Positions 1-14,964 of a stretch of 64,000 nucleotides of DNA are shown piece by piece. Below the pieces are notes generated by a model. That model was not told the DNA's origin and ran no database searches. It saw only the letters and a list, made by a program, of their open reading frames with translations. How positions within the stretch are numbered: position 1 is the first letter of the stretch; each line of letters starts with the position of its first letter. Source of the stretch: Sinohyriopsis cumingii (taxonomy: Eukaryota; Mollusca; Bivalvia; Unionida; Unionidae); NCBI GenBank assembly GCA_028554795.2, contig CM068825.1:98263451-98327450 (forward strand). Reading direction: 5' to 3'. Both the position numbers and the translations under genes were made by a program.

Positions 1-513
1 CTCAAACACTCCCCCATAGTTTAATCTCAGTAATACGTTATTTGCCAGTACTGTTTAGCTAAATTATATCATTAACGATATAGGCCAGGGGATCTTTAAA
101 GAATTTAAGAACGTCTAATTTGCAAACCTATAACCTTTAATGGTGGAGATCGGACAAGATTTATCCTCAAAACCGAAGAGTAATAAATGTATTACTGAAG
201 TAGGAGAAGTATGCAAGGATTATTGCATTTCCTAGTACAATAATTGCTGGAGAAAGAAAAGAATTTGTGAATCGCAGACGTAAACCCTCTTATATTATGG
301 AATGAACCAACGATTATCAACCAGGCCTCTGAAAGATGGCTACTTGAGCACCAACTTGAATTAAAGTTGGGTGTACTACAGGAGGTGTCCCAGTGGATGA
401 CATCACCCTCTCCGGAACTAATTGCTTTGGAAAGATGGGATGACACAATAGTCTGTATTGCCTTACAGTTACCTCCTCGTCATGGAGTCATATATGCGGA
501 TTACTACTTTGCA
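1..513. repeat. Left copy of 512-bp direct repeat flanking the satellite
   Basis: This segment matches 9466-9977 almost base for base: I see two substitutions and one 1-nt indel. It may extend left of the window. It stops abruptly where the satellite begins, whereas the right copy runs on into a piggyBac-like transposase remnant. The repeat therefore carries a truncated piece of that transposase. Confidence 0.95.
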
Positions 514-523
514 CAATCAAAGA

Positions 524-3500
524 GAACATAAACACACATTAATCTAGGAGGACATAAACACACATTAATCTAGGAGGACATAAACACACATTAATCTAGG
601 AGGACATAAACACATATTAATCTAGGAGGACATAAATACATATTAATCTAGGAGGACATAAACACACATTAATCTAGGAGAACATAAACACACATTAATC
701 TATGAGGACATAAACACACATTAATCTAGGAGGACATAAACACACATTAACCTAGGAGGACAGAAACACATATTAATCTAGGATATAAACACACATTAAT
801 CTAGGAGGACATAAACACACATTAATCTAGGAGAACATAAATACAAATTAATCTAGGAGGACATGAATACAAATTAATCTAGGAGGACATAAACACACAT
901 TAATCTAGGAGGACATAAACACATATTAATCTAGGAGGACATAAATACATATTAGTCTAGGAGGACATAAACACACATTAATCTAGGAGAACATAAACAC
1001 ACATTAATCTAGGAGGACATAAACACATATTAATCTAGGATATAAACACACATCAATCTAGGAGGACATAAACACACATTAATCTAGGAGAACATAAATA
1101 CAAATTAATCTAGGAGGACATAAATACAAATTAATCTAGGAGGACATAAACACACATTAATCTAGGAGTACATAAACACACATTAATCTAGGAGGACATA
1201 AACACATATTAATCTAGGATATAAACACACATTAATCAAGGAGGACATAAACACAAATTAATCTAGGAGAACATAAATACAAATTAATCTAGGAGGACAT
1301 AAATACAAATTAATCAAGGAGGACATAAACACACATTAATCTAGGAGGACATAAACACACATTAATCTAGGATATAAATACAAATTAATCTAGGAGGACA
1401 TAAATACAAATTAATCATGGAGGACATAAACACACATTAATCTAGGAGGACATAAACACACATTAATCTGGGAGAACATAAACACATATTAATCTAGGAT
1501 ATAAAGACAATTTAATCTAGGAGGACATAAACACACATTAATCTAGGATATCAATACAAATTAATCTAGGAGAACATAAACACACATTAATCTAGGAGGA
1601 CTTAAACACACATTAATCTAGGAGGACATAAACACATATTAATCTAGGATATAAACACACATTAATCTAGGAGGACATAAACACACATTAATCTAGGAGA
1701 ACATAAATACAAATTAATCTAGGAGGACATAAATACAAATTAATCTAGGAGGACATAAACACACATTAATCTAGGAGGACATAAACACACATTAATCTAG
1801 GATATAAATACAAATTAATCTAGGAGGACATAAATACAAATTAATCATGGAGGACATAAACACACATTAATCTAGGAGGACATAAACACACATTAATCTG
1901 GGAGAACATAAACAAAAATTAATCTAGGATATAAAGACAAATTAATCTAGGAGGACATAAACACACATTAATCTAGGATATAAATACAAATTAATCTAGG
2001 AGGACATAAACACACATTAATCTAGGAGGACATAAACACACATTAATCTAGGAGGACATAAACACACATTAATCTAGGAGGACATAAACACATATTAATC
2101 TAGGATATAAACACACATTAATCTAGGAGGTCATAAACACACATTAATCTAGGAGAACATAAATACAAATTAATCTAGGAGGACATAAATACAAATTAAT
2201 CTAGGAGGACATAAACACACATTAATCTAGGAGGACATAAACACACATTAATCTAGGAGGACATAAACACATATTAATCTAGGATATAAACACACATTAA
2301 TCTAGGAGGACATAAGCACAAATTAATCTAGGAGAACATAAATACAAATTAATCCAGGAGGACATAAACACACATTAATCTAGGAGGACATAAACACACA
2401 TTAATCTAGGACATAAACACACATTAATCTAGGATATAAATATAAATTAATCAAGGAGGACATAAACACACATTAATCTAGGAGGACATAAACACACATT
2501 AATCTAGGAGAACATAAACACATATTAATCTAGGATATAAAGACAAATTAATCTAGGAGGACATAAACACACATTAATCTTGGATATAAATACAAATTAA
2601 TCTAGGAGGACATAAACACACATTAATCTAGGAGGACATAAAAACACATTAATCTAGGAGGACATAAACACATATTAATCTAGGAGGACATAAATACATA
2701 TTAATCTAGGAGGACATAAACACACATTAATCTAGGAGAACATAAACACACATTAATCTAGGAGGACATAAACACACATTAATCTAGGAGAACATAAACA
2801 CACATTAACCTAGGAGGACATAAACACATATCAATCTAGGATATAAACACACATTAATCTAGGAGGACATAAACACACATTAATCTAGGAGAACATAAAT
2901 ACAAATTAATCTAGGAGGACATAAATACAAATTAATCTAGGAGGACATAAACACACATTAATCTAGGAGGACATAAACACATATTAATCTAGGAGGACAT
3001 AAATACATATTAATCTAGGAGGACATAAACACACATTAATCTAGGAGAACATAAACACACATTAATCTAGGAGGACATAAACACATATTAATCTAGGACA
3101 TAAACACACATTAATCTAGGAGGACATAAACACACATTAACCTAGGAGGACATAAACACATATCAATCTAGGATATAAACACACATTAATCTAGGAGGAC
3201 ATAAACACACATTAATCTAGGAGAACATAAATACAAATTAATCTAGGAGGACATAAATACAAATTAATCTAGGAGGACATAAACACACATCAATCTAGGA
3301 GTACATAAACACACATTAATCTAGGAGGACATAAACACATATTAATCTAGGATATAAACACACATTAATCTAGGAGGACATAAACACAAATTAATCTAGG
3401 AGAACATAAATACAAATTAATCTAGGAGGACATAAATACAAATTAATCAAGGAGGACATAAACACACATTAATCTAGGAGGACATAAACACACATTAATC

Positions 3501-6500
3501 TAGGATATAAATACAAATTAATCTAGGAGGACATAAATACAAATTAATCATGGAGGACATAAACACACATTAATCTAGGAGGACATAAACACACATTAAT
3601 CTGGGAGAACATAAACACATATTAATCTAGGATATAAAGACAATTTAATCTAGGAGGACATAAACACACATTAATCTAGGATATCAATACAAATTAATCT
3701 AGGAGGACATAAACACACATTAATCTAGGAGGACATAAACACACATTAATCTAGGAGGACATAAACACATATTAATCCAGGATATAAACACACATTAATC
3801 TAGGAGGACATAAACACACATTAATCTAGGAGAACATAAATACAAATTAATCTAGGAGGACATAAATACAAATTAATCTAGGAGGACATAAACACACATT
3901 AATCTAGGAGGACATAAACACACATTAATCTAGGAGGACATAAACACACATTAATCTAGGATATAAATACAAATTAATCTAGGAGAACATAAATACAAAT
4001 TAATCATGGAGGACATAAACACACATTAATCTAGGAGGACATAAACACACATTAATCTGGGAGAACATAAACACATATTAATCTAGGATATAAAGACAAA
4101 TTAATCTAGGAGGACATAAACACACATTAATCTAGGATATAAATACAAATTAATCTAGGAGGACATAAACACACATTAATCTAGGAGGACATAAACACAT
4201 ATTAATCTAGGATATAAACACACATTAATCTAGGAGGTCATAAACACACATTAATCTAGGAGAACATAAATACAAATTAATCTAGGAGGACATAAATACA
4301 AATTAATCTAGGAGGACATAAACACACATTAATCTAGGAGGACATAAACACACATTAATCTAGGAGGACATAAACACATATTAATCTAGGATATAAACAC
4401 ACATTAATCTAGGAGGACATAAGCACAAATTAATCTAGGAGAACATAAATACAAATTAATCCAGGAGGACATAAACACACATTAATCTAGGAGGACATAA
4501 ACACACATTAATCTAGGACATAAACACACATTAATCTAGGATATAAATATAAATTAATCAAGGAGGACATAAACACACATTAATCTAGGAGGACATAAAC
4601 ACACATTAATCTAGGAGAACATAAACACATATTAATCTAGGATATAAAGACAAATTAATCTAGGAGGACATAAACACACATTAGTCTAGGATATAAATAC
4701 AAATTAATCTAGGAGGACATAAACACACATTAATCTAGGAGGACATAAACACACATTAATCTAGGAGGACATAAATACATATTAATCTAGGAGGACATAA
4801 ACACACATTAATCTAGGAGAACATAAACACACATTAATCTAGGAGGACATAAACACACATTAATCTAGGAGGACATAAACACACATTAATCTAGGAGAAC
4901 ATAAATACAAATTAATCTAGGAGGACATAAATACAAATTAATCTAGGAGGACATAAACACACATTAATCTAGGAGGACATAAACACATATTAATCTAGGA
5001 GGACATAAATACATTTTAATCTAGGAGGACATAAACACATATTAATCTAGGAGAACATAAACACACATTAATCTAGGAGGACATAAACACATATTAATCT
5101 AGGATATAAACACACATCAATCTAGGAGGACATAAACACACATTAATCTAGGAGAACATAAATACAAATTAATCTAGGAGGACATAAATACAAATTAATC
5201 TAGGAGGACATAAACACACATTAATCTAGGAGTACATAAACACACATTAATCTAGGAGGACATAAACACATATTAATCTAGGATATAAACACACATTAAT
5301 CTAGGAGGACATAAACAAAAATTAATCTAGGAGAACATAAATACAAGTTAATCTAGGAGGACATAAATACAAATTAATCAAGGAGGACATAAACACACAT
5401 TAATCTAGGAGGACATAAACACACATTAATCTAGGAGGACATAAACACACATTAATCTAGGATATAAAGACAATTTAATCTAGGAGGACATAAACACACA
5501 TTAATCTAGGATATAAATACAAATTAATCTAGGAGGACATAAATACAAATTAATCTAGGAGGACATAAATACAAATTAATCATGGAGGACATAAACACAC
5601 ATTAATCTAGGAGGACATAAACACACATTAATCTGGGAGAACATAAACACATATTAATCTAGGATATAAAGACAATTTAATCTAGGAGGACATAAACACA
5701 CATTAATCTAGGATATAAATACAAATTAATCTAGGAGGACATAAACACACATTAATCTAGGAGGACATAAACACACATTAATCTAGGAGGACATAAACAC
5801 ATATTAATGTAGGATATAAACACACATTAATCTAGGAGGACATAAACACACATTAATCTAGGAGAACATAAATACAAATTAATCTAGGAGGACATAAATA
5901 CAAATTAATCTAGGAGGACATAAACACACATTAATCTAGGAGGACATAAACACACATTAATCCAGGAGGACATAAACAAACATTAATCTAGGAGGACATA
6001 AACACACATTAATCTAGGATATAAATACAAATTAATCTAGGAGGACATAAATACAAATTAATCATGGAGGACATAAACACACATTAATCTAGGAGGACAT
6101 AAACACACATTAATCTGGGAGAACATAAACACATATTAATCTAGGATATAAGGCAAATTAATCTAGGAGGACATAAACACACATTAATCTAGGATATAAA
6201 TACAAATTAATCTAGGAGGACATAAACACACATTAATCTAGGAAGACATAAACACACATTAATCTAGGAGGACATAAACACACATTAATCTAGGAGGACA
6301 TAAACACACATTAATCTAGGAGGACATAAACACATATTAATCTAGGATATAAACACACATTAATCTAGGAGGACATAAGCACAAATTAATCTAGGAGAAC
6401 ATAAATACAAATTAATCCAGGAGGACATAAACACACATTAATCTAGGAGGACATAAACACACATTAATCTAGGACATAAACACACATTAATCTAGGATAT

Positions 6501-8981
6501 AAATATAAATTAATCAAGGAGGACATAAACACACATTAATCTAGGAGGACATAAACACACATTAATCTAGGAGGACATAAACACATATTAATCTAGGATA
6601 TAAACACACATTAATCTAGGAGGACATAAGCACAAATTAATCTAGGAGAACATAAATACAAATTAGTCCAGGAGGACATAAACACACATTAATCTAGGAG
6701 GACATAAACACACATTAATCTAGGAGGACATAAACACACATTAATCTAGGAGAACATAAACACATATTAATCTAGGATATAAAGACAAATTAATCTAGGA
6801 GGACATAAACACACATTAGTCTAGGATATAAATACAAATTAATCTAGGAGGACATAAACACACATTAATCTAGGAGGACATAAACACACATTAATCTAGG
6901 AGCACATAAACACACATTAATCTAGGAGGACATAAACACACATTAATCTAGGAGGACATAAATACATATTAATCTAGGAGGACATAAACACACATTAATC
7001 TAGGAGAACATAAACACACATTAATCTAGGAGGACATAAACACACATTAATCTAGGAGGACATAAACACACATTAACCTAGGAGGACATAAACACATATC
7101 AATCTAGGATATAAACACACATTAATCTAGGAGGACATAAACACACATTAATCTAGGAGAACATAAATACAAATTAATCTAGGAGGACATAAATACAAAT
7201 TAATCTAGGAGGACATAAACACACATTAATCTAGGAGGACATAAACACATATTAATCTAGGAGGACATAAATACATATTAATCTAGGAGGACATAAACAC
7301 ACATTAATCTAGGAGAACATAAACACACATTAATCTAGGAGGACATAAACACACATTAATCTAGGAGGACATAAACACATATTAATCTAGGATATAAACA
7401 CACATCAATCTAGGAGGACATAAACACACATTAATCTAGGAGAACATAAATACAAATTGATCTAGGAGGACATAAATACAAATTAATATAGGAGGACATA
7501 AACACACATTAATCTAGGGGGACATAAACACATATTAATCTAGGATATAAACACACATTAATCTAGGAGGACATAAACACAAATTAATCTAGGAGAACAT
7601 AAATACAAATTAATCTAGGAGGACATAAATACAAATTAATCTAGGAGGACATAAACACACAATAATCTAGGATATAAATACAAATTAATCTAGGAGGACA
7701 TAAATACAAATTAATCATGGAGGACATAAACACACATTAATCTAGGAGGACATAAACACACATTAATCTGGGAGAACATAAACACATATTAATCTAGGAT
7801 ATAAATACACATTAATCTAGGAGGACATAAACACACATTAATCTAGGAGAACATAAATACAAATTAATCTAGGAGGACATAAATACAAATTAATCTAGGA
7901 GGACATAAACACACATTAATCTAGGAGGACATAAACACACATTAATCTAGGACATAAACACACATTATTCTAGGATATAAATACAAATTAATCTAGGAGG
8001 ACATAAATACAAATTAATCATGGAGGACATAAACACACATTAATCTAGGAGGACATAAACACACATTAATCTGGGAGAACATAAACACATATTAATCTAG
8101 GATATAAAGACAAATTAATCTAGGAGGACATAAACACACATTAATCTAGGATATAAATACAAATTAATCTAGGAGGACATAAACACACATTAATCTAGGA
8201 GGACATAAACACACATTAATCTAGGAGGACATAAACACATATTAATCTAGGATATAAACACACATTAATCTAGGAGGACATAAACACACATTAATCTAGG
8301 AGAACATAAATGCAAATTAATCTAGGAGGACATAAATACAAATTAATCTAGGAGGACATAAACACACATTAATCTAGGAGGACATAAACACACATTAATC
8401 TAGGAGGACATAAACACATATTAATCTAGGATATAAACACACATTAATCTAGGAGGACATAAACACAAATTAATCTAGGAGAACATAAATACAAATTAAT
8501 CCAGGAGGACATAAACACACATTAATCTAGGAGGACATAAACACACATTAATCTAGGATATAAACACACATTAATCTAGGACATAAACACACATTAATCT
8601 AAGATATAAATACAAATTAATCAAGGAGGACATAAACACACATTAATCTAGGAGGACATAAACACACATTAATCTAGGAGAACATAAACACATATTAATC
8701 TAGGATATAAAGACAAATTAATCTAGGAGGACATAAACACACATTAATCTAGGATATAAATACAAATTAATCTAGGAGGACATAAACACACATTAATCTA
8801 GGAGGACATAAACACACATTAATCTAGGAGGACATAAACACACATTAATCTAGGATATAAAAACACATTCATCTAGGAAGACATAAACACACATTAATCA
8901 AGGAGAACATAAATACAAATTAATCTAGGAAGACATAAACACACATTAATCTAGGAGAACATAAACACACATTATTCTAGC
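524..8981. repeat. Satellite array of about 26-bp units
   Basis: More than 300 tandem copies of a unit close to ATAAACACACATTAATCTAGG plus AGGAC. Variants carry TACAAAT or CATATT cores, and some units are 23 bp long because the AGG of GGAGGAC is missing. Rare variants recur at long intervals: a TATAAAT core near 2434, 4541 and 6496, and AAGCACAAATT near 2311, 4418, 6374 and 6627. This implies a higher-order repeat of about 1.95-2.1 kb. The unit is not a multiple of three and I see no gene. Confidence 0.97.
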
Positions 8982-9465
8982 ACATGCTAACTACTTCCTA
9001 GCATGTAGAGTATTACGTGACACTAAAGAGATAAATAAAATCACCTATGTACAATAGCTGACTTAAGCCATAAACCCAGCTATAAAATAACTATTTAAAT
9101 ATGCACAAAATTTAACCAATAACAATTTTTGCGCATACCAAGTAACGTCTTCTGGTCAGGAAAGATCTTCAAGCGGCGATGACTGACATATTGCAGGTAG
9201 TTTGTATCTTGAGAGCCATTATAATTGCATCTGCTTCATGGTTACTTCAGACAACTCCAGAAATATTACGTGTACTTTCAAAGGAAATGAGACTGTAATT
9301 TGACTTCCGATGTAAATTTTGCAACATGAACACAGATGACTAGTCCTAACCGATACAGTATGTTGATGCATATAGAAGGAAAACACTTTTCTACCAGACA
9401 AGATCGCCTAGCCCAATGTTGCGGATGATGACATCTAGGAGTGGCAGATAAATTACTTTCACTCC
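8982..9465. other. Spacer between satellite and right direct repeat
   Basis: Unique AT-rich sequence. The array decays at its right edge near 8980. I see no gene or repeat here; the short reading frames look like chance. Confidence 0.6.
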
Positions 9466-9977
9466 CTCAAACAATCCCCCATAGTTTAATGTCAGTAATA
9501 CGTTATTTGCCAGTACTGTTTAGCTAAATTATATCATTAACGATATAGGCCAGGGGATCTTTAAAGAATTTAAGAACGTCTAATTTGCAAACCTATAACC
9601 TTTAATGGTGGAGATCGGACAAGATTTATCCTAAAACCGAAGAGTAATAAATGTATTACTGAAGTAGGAGAAGTATGCAAGGATTATTGCATTTCCTAGT
9701 ACAATAATTGCTGGAGAAAGAAAAGAATTTGTGAATCGCAGACGTAAACCCTCTTATATTATGGAATGAACCAACGATTATCAACCAGGCCTCTGAAAGA
9801 TGGCTACTTGAGCACCAACTTGAATTAAAGTTGGGTGTACTACAGGAGGTGTCCCAGTGGATGACATCACCCTCTCCGGAACTAATTGCTTTGGAAAGAT
9901 GGGATGACACAATAGTCTGTATTGCCTTACAGTTACCTCCTCGTCATGGAGTCATATATGCGGATTACTACTTTGCA
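9466..9977. repeat. Right copy of 512-bp direct repeat
   Basis: About 99% identical to 1-513. Identity ends inside the piggyBac-like remnant, which continues uninterrupted to the right. This copy is therefore the parental one, and the left copy is a duplicate cut off by the array. Confidence 0.95.
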
Positions 9978-10560
9978 GCTCTGGTTGCATATCTGTATTT
10001 AGAAATTGAGCTGCCTCGTGGCTCAATCAGGTTGTGTTCATTTATTTGCTTGTACCAACGGGCCACTAGCCGTTAAAATGTACCTATATTTGTGGTCCTT
10101 ACAATCCCGAGATACAATAACGGTAATGAGACCTTCGAATAAAGTCATAGATTACAGGGGTTCAGTCCTAATAAGTGTCTAGTGTGTCATTTCTGCAAAG
10201 ATGGAGGAATTTCGCTGTCAATGCAACTACGACTGCAAAGTAACGATAGATAACAATTCCTCCTACAGAAGACTGAAATAATTCGCTAAGAATGTATTGG
10301 CGTTTGGGGTTATACCCACTAAAAACGTGGACTATAAATCCTGCAACGATTTAGCGGAGAGGCAAGCAAACAGGCCTGATGAAATCCCCATTGTGAAGCT
10401 GCATAATCCAATGGGTGGGACAGATTTGCGAATGAACCCTTTAGCTGGAGGCCGTTACTAAATTCTTCAGAACAAGACTGATCACCCCGTACTTTTCCTC
10501 GACATTCTTGGTTTTCTGTACAAGTTATCTGACTATAGAAGAACGTGAAGGCAAGAGAAC
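9770..10560 (+). pseudogene. piggyBac-type transposase remnant
   Basis: Translated pieces resemble the C-terminal half of piggyBac (DDE_Tnp_1_7) transposases. One stretch at about 9880-10040 reads GVIYADYYFAALVAYL followed by RGSIR, like the family's DN(Y/F)FTS...L...GT(I/V)R block. A second at about 10,370-10,440 reads IPIVKLHNPMGGTDL, like the YN..MGGVD block, followed by an LFLDILGFLYKL stretch like the helix after it. Stops and frame changes separate the pieces, so the gene is dead. The 5' half of this remnant is duplicated at 1-513. I see no terminal repeats or TTAA target sites that I can assign. Family assignment rests on motif recall, not a search. Confidence 0.5.
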
Positions 10561-13500
10561 GTCAGTTCTAGGCATTGATCTCGACAGTCTTTCTAAACTA
10601 AACTAAAAACTCTCTTTGTCACCGGGACACATAGTTTAGTTTGTAGAGGGGCGTGTGTACCTTCTCCTCTGAGCATCAAAACATTCCTGACAATCTGTTA
10701 CAATATACATGGTATTATCATCCTCCCGTTTCAAGCTTCGGTAAAATAAACGATTATTAGGCCCAGAATGATCCCTCTTCGGGGAAGGCCTAGACGCAGG
10801 TACATATATCTTATGTGACTCTTCACATGGAGCAACTGAACTGTCTTTAATTTGTGCTTTCCTTGAAAAAAAATATAATTTTCTCATCTTCCCCTACGGT
10901 CCCTTAGGGGAAGCGGGACTAACTCTCTCCTTCTGTAATGACATCTCCTGAGTTATGTGTGGTGGTCTTTGAACCTTTGCACGCGTACTTGCAGAGGGCA
11001 ATATAGAAGACATTCATGATGGTACAAGATGATCTCTCCTTGAAAGGGGAAACGCTACCTCCCAAGAGAGTTGAACGGGAACATTGGGATTTAGGAAGCA
11101 TTCGTCTGATCTCCTTTCCCGGTATCATGCATAAATGCAGGTTCTGTCTCTGTAGTTGGGCAATTAGGTAATATGGAGGCAGGGGGCAGGGTTCAATACT
11201 ACCTCTAATCCTATACATAGATTTTGCAAGTGTTTCTGATGCTCAATACACAGTGACCAGTAGCGGGACTGGATCCAGGTGAACGGTGGTCTGTAGTTGG
11301 TGACTGATGACCAGTCCATAATTACTAACCTAAGCCAACGAAGAGCTAGATATGTAGGAAACGACTTTCTCAGAACTTAGAAAGCTACAATGATGCATTA
11401 CCCTCCTGATGTCAGGTGCCTAAACATGCTGACCCTCCCACAAAAGGGGACCATACTCCCTGATAGAATTTAGTTCTACCTCCAACGGAGTTAAGACTGC
11501 TTGTGGTTTTTGGATCACCAGAGCAAGCCGATAGCCCTTAACAACAGAAACTGCTCTTTTTCAGAAGTCACGCCATCTTATCGGGCATGGTGCTACTCTT
11601 CCCCCCTTTATTTTGGGAGAGTGCAATCAGTCCTTTGAAAGGGTGATAACAACAGTTACTTCCTGCAATATTGTGTCTCTCCCTCTTTTATTCGGGGAGA
11701 CAAAGTTGATTCCAGTTATGATGCATATTTTCTGATATGTTAAGATTTCTGAGGTGGAGGAAGAAAAACTTACTACTTTAATCTTTTATGATGTGCGATT
11801 GTACTGTTGGAAGATGACAAGAAATTGGACATACGTCCATTCGTGTACACTTTGTACACGAAACACATGCGGTGTGAAGATCTCATGGGGCTTTTTCTTA
11901 TGCAAACACTTGTCCCCAATTGTTACATCTGATAAGGAATTCTGAAACAAGAAACATCTTGGATGTCCAAAGCACTTGATGATGACTACGTGGGTTGCGT
12001 GTAATTGTTGTTATCCTTACTATTCTTTTGTAATTGAAAATAAGTTGTTCGTACTTCTTTACTGAAGGAGTTGTGAACAGAATTAAGGAGGAGAATGTGT
12101 AATCTCTGCTAAAGTTGTTAGGAGATTAATTATAGATGTTAATAAGACACATTGCATGAAATAAACGTAATAAAAAAATAATTAAATTAATATAAACAAT
12201 CCCGTACAACATACACACGTAAGCACTCAAAAACACCAATGGATAACTTTTTGACACACGTTTGACACTTATACACATTCCAACAAGTAATTCCAAAACC
12301 AACAACAAGTACGGAAGTAGATGACTTATTATGCGTATAGCACTCAAAATTTATCACTGGACTATCAGATAGTATGTACGCTGTATCTTTTATAGTCCAC
12401 GAGATGATGCATACATAATATACAAATATTTTATTTATATCACATATAAATACATATATTTCCCCTTTGAACGGAGGTAAGATTAACTACATTCAATTTT
12501 GCATTGACAGAGCGAATGAACTCTTCACAACTCTGTCAAGTGTATCCGCTACAAAATGTAGCTTTGTCTTTTTTATGGCTGTTAACAATCCACTTTGCAA
12601 ATTCATAAGTTGCTTGTTTTCTTTTTTATCTTCTATATTGATCAAATGAATGTAAGACACGCATATGATTTAAACATGAAAGACGGTTTTAATAAAGAAA
12701 GTAGAGCACTAAAAAACACAAAGTTAGCTTACGATAAATGAACTCTCAGCCATTCAAGTACCGGCGCATGGAAATTAGCGTGGAATAGAAACAAAGCGAA
12801 ATAACAAACCAACTAAAGGTAATTAAAATATTTTAGTTATTAGGTATATTTACATTTTTAAACTCCTGGTGCATGATTTTATTCATGGCTGTAAATTGTA
12901 CTGATTATCTTTAGGTTTTGCCTACGTGACTTGGGTCTGTATTAGGAATATTAAATAACGCAAAATTGCGTAGGATCTATAAATAGATGCTTAATATCTT
13001 TACATGTTTGCGAGATTCAGTTTTTCCCATTGGACATCGGTCGGGTAGTTTCTTAGAAGAATTCAGTTAATTCTTATTGGATAGTTAGGTCATATGAATA
13101 AACATTTTGAAACATTAGATTGAGTAGTATGGTCTGTCACATGGGGCTATGTTTTGAAATATAGTCGTAATAGAAGGTGTATATAGGGAGGAAACTAAGC
13201 ACTATAATTTCATTCCTGTTTTGGAGTAATTCTTATTTCATGTGTTCCTGTTGTAGCATCAGTTCTTCTAGCATGTTTTATGTTGTTCTGAGATATTGTT
13301 TGAGACGAAACACATTTGTTTGGACTGTTAAGTGGAAATAGAAAATGCTAATTTTTGGACTAAAATACTATCATGGAACTAATGTGAATTATTTAAAGGA
13401 GTTCTCGACTACGTCATTTTGACAAAATCACGATTCTTGGCGGACCAGTACATTTCCGGTATTAAAATTTATACGGAACATTTTATTCTTTGGGACTTTC

Positions 13501-13735
13501 ACTAAACTTGATCAGGATTATTTTGGATTCAATTCATATTACTCTAATTCCCCTGTAAATTTTCATGTTATAAATTTTATAAATAAATTATTTGTTAAGT
13601 TTTACTAAACTTGTTGGTTTTGATTCTTTCTGTTACTAAGTGTAAGTCCACAGAGTTGTAACATACTTTATTTCCGATTAATCTAAGTCATTGTTCTGCC
13701 TTGTTTAACATTAATACCGACCATAAAACTGTTTT

Positions 13736-13737
<2 letters not shown>
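10561..13737. other. Gene-poor sequence
   Basis: No convincing gene in 3.2 kb. Open frames here (for example minus strand 10,636-10,887 and 10,919-11,218) lack recognisable domains and have no paralogue in the window. The 11.0-11.7 kb part contains scattered short G/C stems but no clear repeat. Confidence 0.5.

Positions 13738-13774
<37 letters not shown>
13738..13774. repeat. (CT)n microsatellite
   Basis: About 18 CT repeats. A short GA-rich tract follows at 13,893-13,919 and a (GT)n tract at 14,171-14,203. Confidence 0.95.
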
Positions 13775-13777
<3 letters not shown>

Positions 13778-13946
13778 CTTTGGTTGCTTTCACTTAACTT
13801 TTACCATAATTCATAGAGCCAAGGACGCAGACGAAAATCCTCTATGCTCGTCTTTTCATGGATTTTTGCCTGTTTCTTGCTACGATGGTCCAGAGAGAGG
13901 GAGAGAGAGAGAGAGAGATGTAGTTTGGGGGCTAAGGGAGAATTAA

Positions 13947-14169
13947 GGTAGGAGCATTTTTTTAAAAATTGTTAATCCCTATGTTGGTCGATTAGTCTGC
14001 TTTACTGATCAACTGACGCTATGAGAGAAGGGCAGGGAGCGACATTCGGACATTTTCCTACTTAATTAATAACAATAGAACATTATTATCGGTTTAAGAA
14101 ACATAACAACAACAAATCATTAAATACATTACAGAAGATGTGTCTTGCAAGGAAGAAATTTACCATAAA

Positions 14170-14200
<31 letters not shown>

Positions 14201-14912
14201 TGCACAATTTTGCTGTACAATAAATGCTAAGAAATACGTTTTCACTTCAGCAGATTTTCACACTGTTGACCTTAGCATTATACTTAACGTAAACGCATGC
14301 ATCGGCTTGTATGTCGATCTCTATTACATCTCCTTTGTCGCTTAAAGCTTACTATCCACAGAGGATTTTTATTTCCAGGACAATATCTCCCTGCAAATTA
14401 AACTATTAAACACCTGACAGAAGTTGTTCTAAGAATAATGAGGGTGTACTCTAAAAATTTAATACTTTTTGGTTTAAATTTATTAGGTTATACTTATACT
14501 TACTAATGTTATTTGATAATGGAATTGCCTTTTCCCTGAGTGTCAAAACTCACCAAACGTACTGAAATAAATACACTGAAGTACCCAACAGATTTATAGT
14601 TTGCTTCGTTTGGTGGTTTGAGTTGAGAATCCAAACAATGCCGTATTTGTCAAGAAACATCTTTTTAGTACCCGGTATCTATGGCAACCGTACAAAGTTC
14701 AAATTATGATAAGTTGATTTTTCGCGCTACTTATGGAAAGGGACACAACCATTAATATATATGGTAATGTAAGAACTGAATAGAATCCGCACTGTACACA
14801 TATTAGATAGTCTTTCTTGTCCCTGTAAAGACTCATAAGCAAACGTCCACGTAAAAAACCCACCACCAAATAATAATACTAACAATAATAATAATAACAA
14901 TAACAAAAACAC

Positions 14913-14964
<52 letters not shown>

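Noticed and set aside
192-446. 84-codon minus-strand frame duplicated at 9656-9910
   Set aside because: Conserved only because the whole 512-bp segment is duplicated; it is antisense to the piggyBac-like remnant.
524-8981. CRISPR-like regular repeats
   Set aside because: Units are directly adjacent with no spacers, and the context is eukaryotic; this is a satellite.
13701-13946. Frame with Ser/Leu repeat
   Set aside because: Caused by the (CT)n tract; no domain or splice context.
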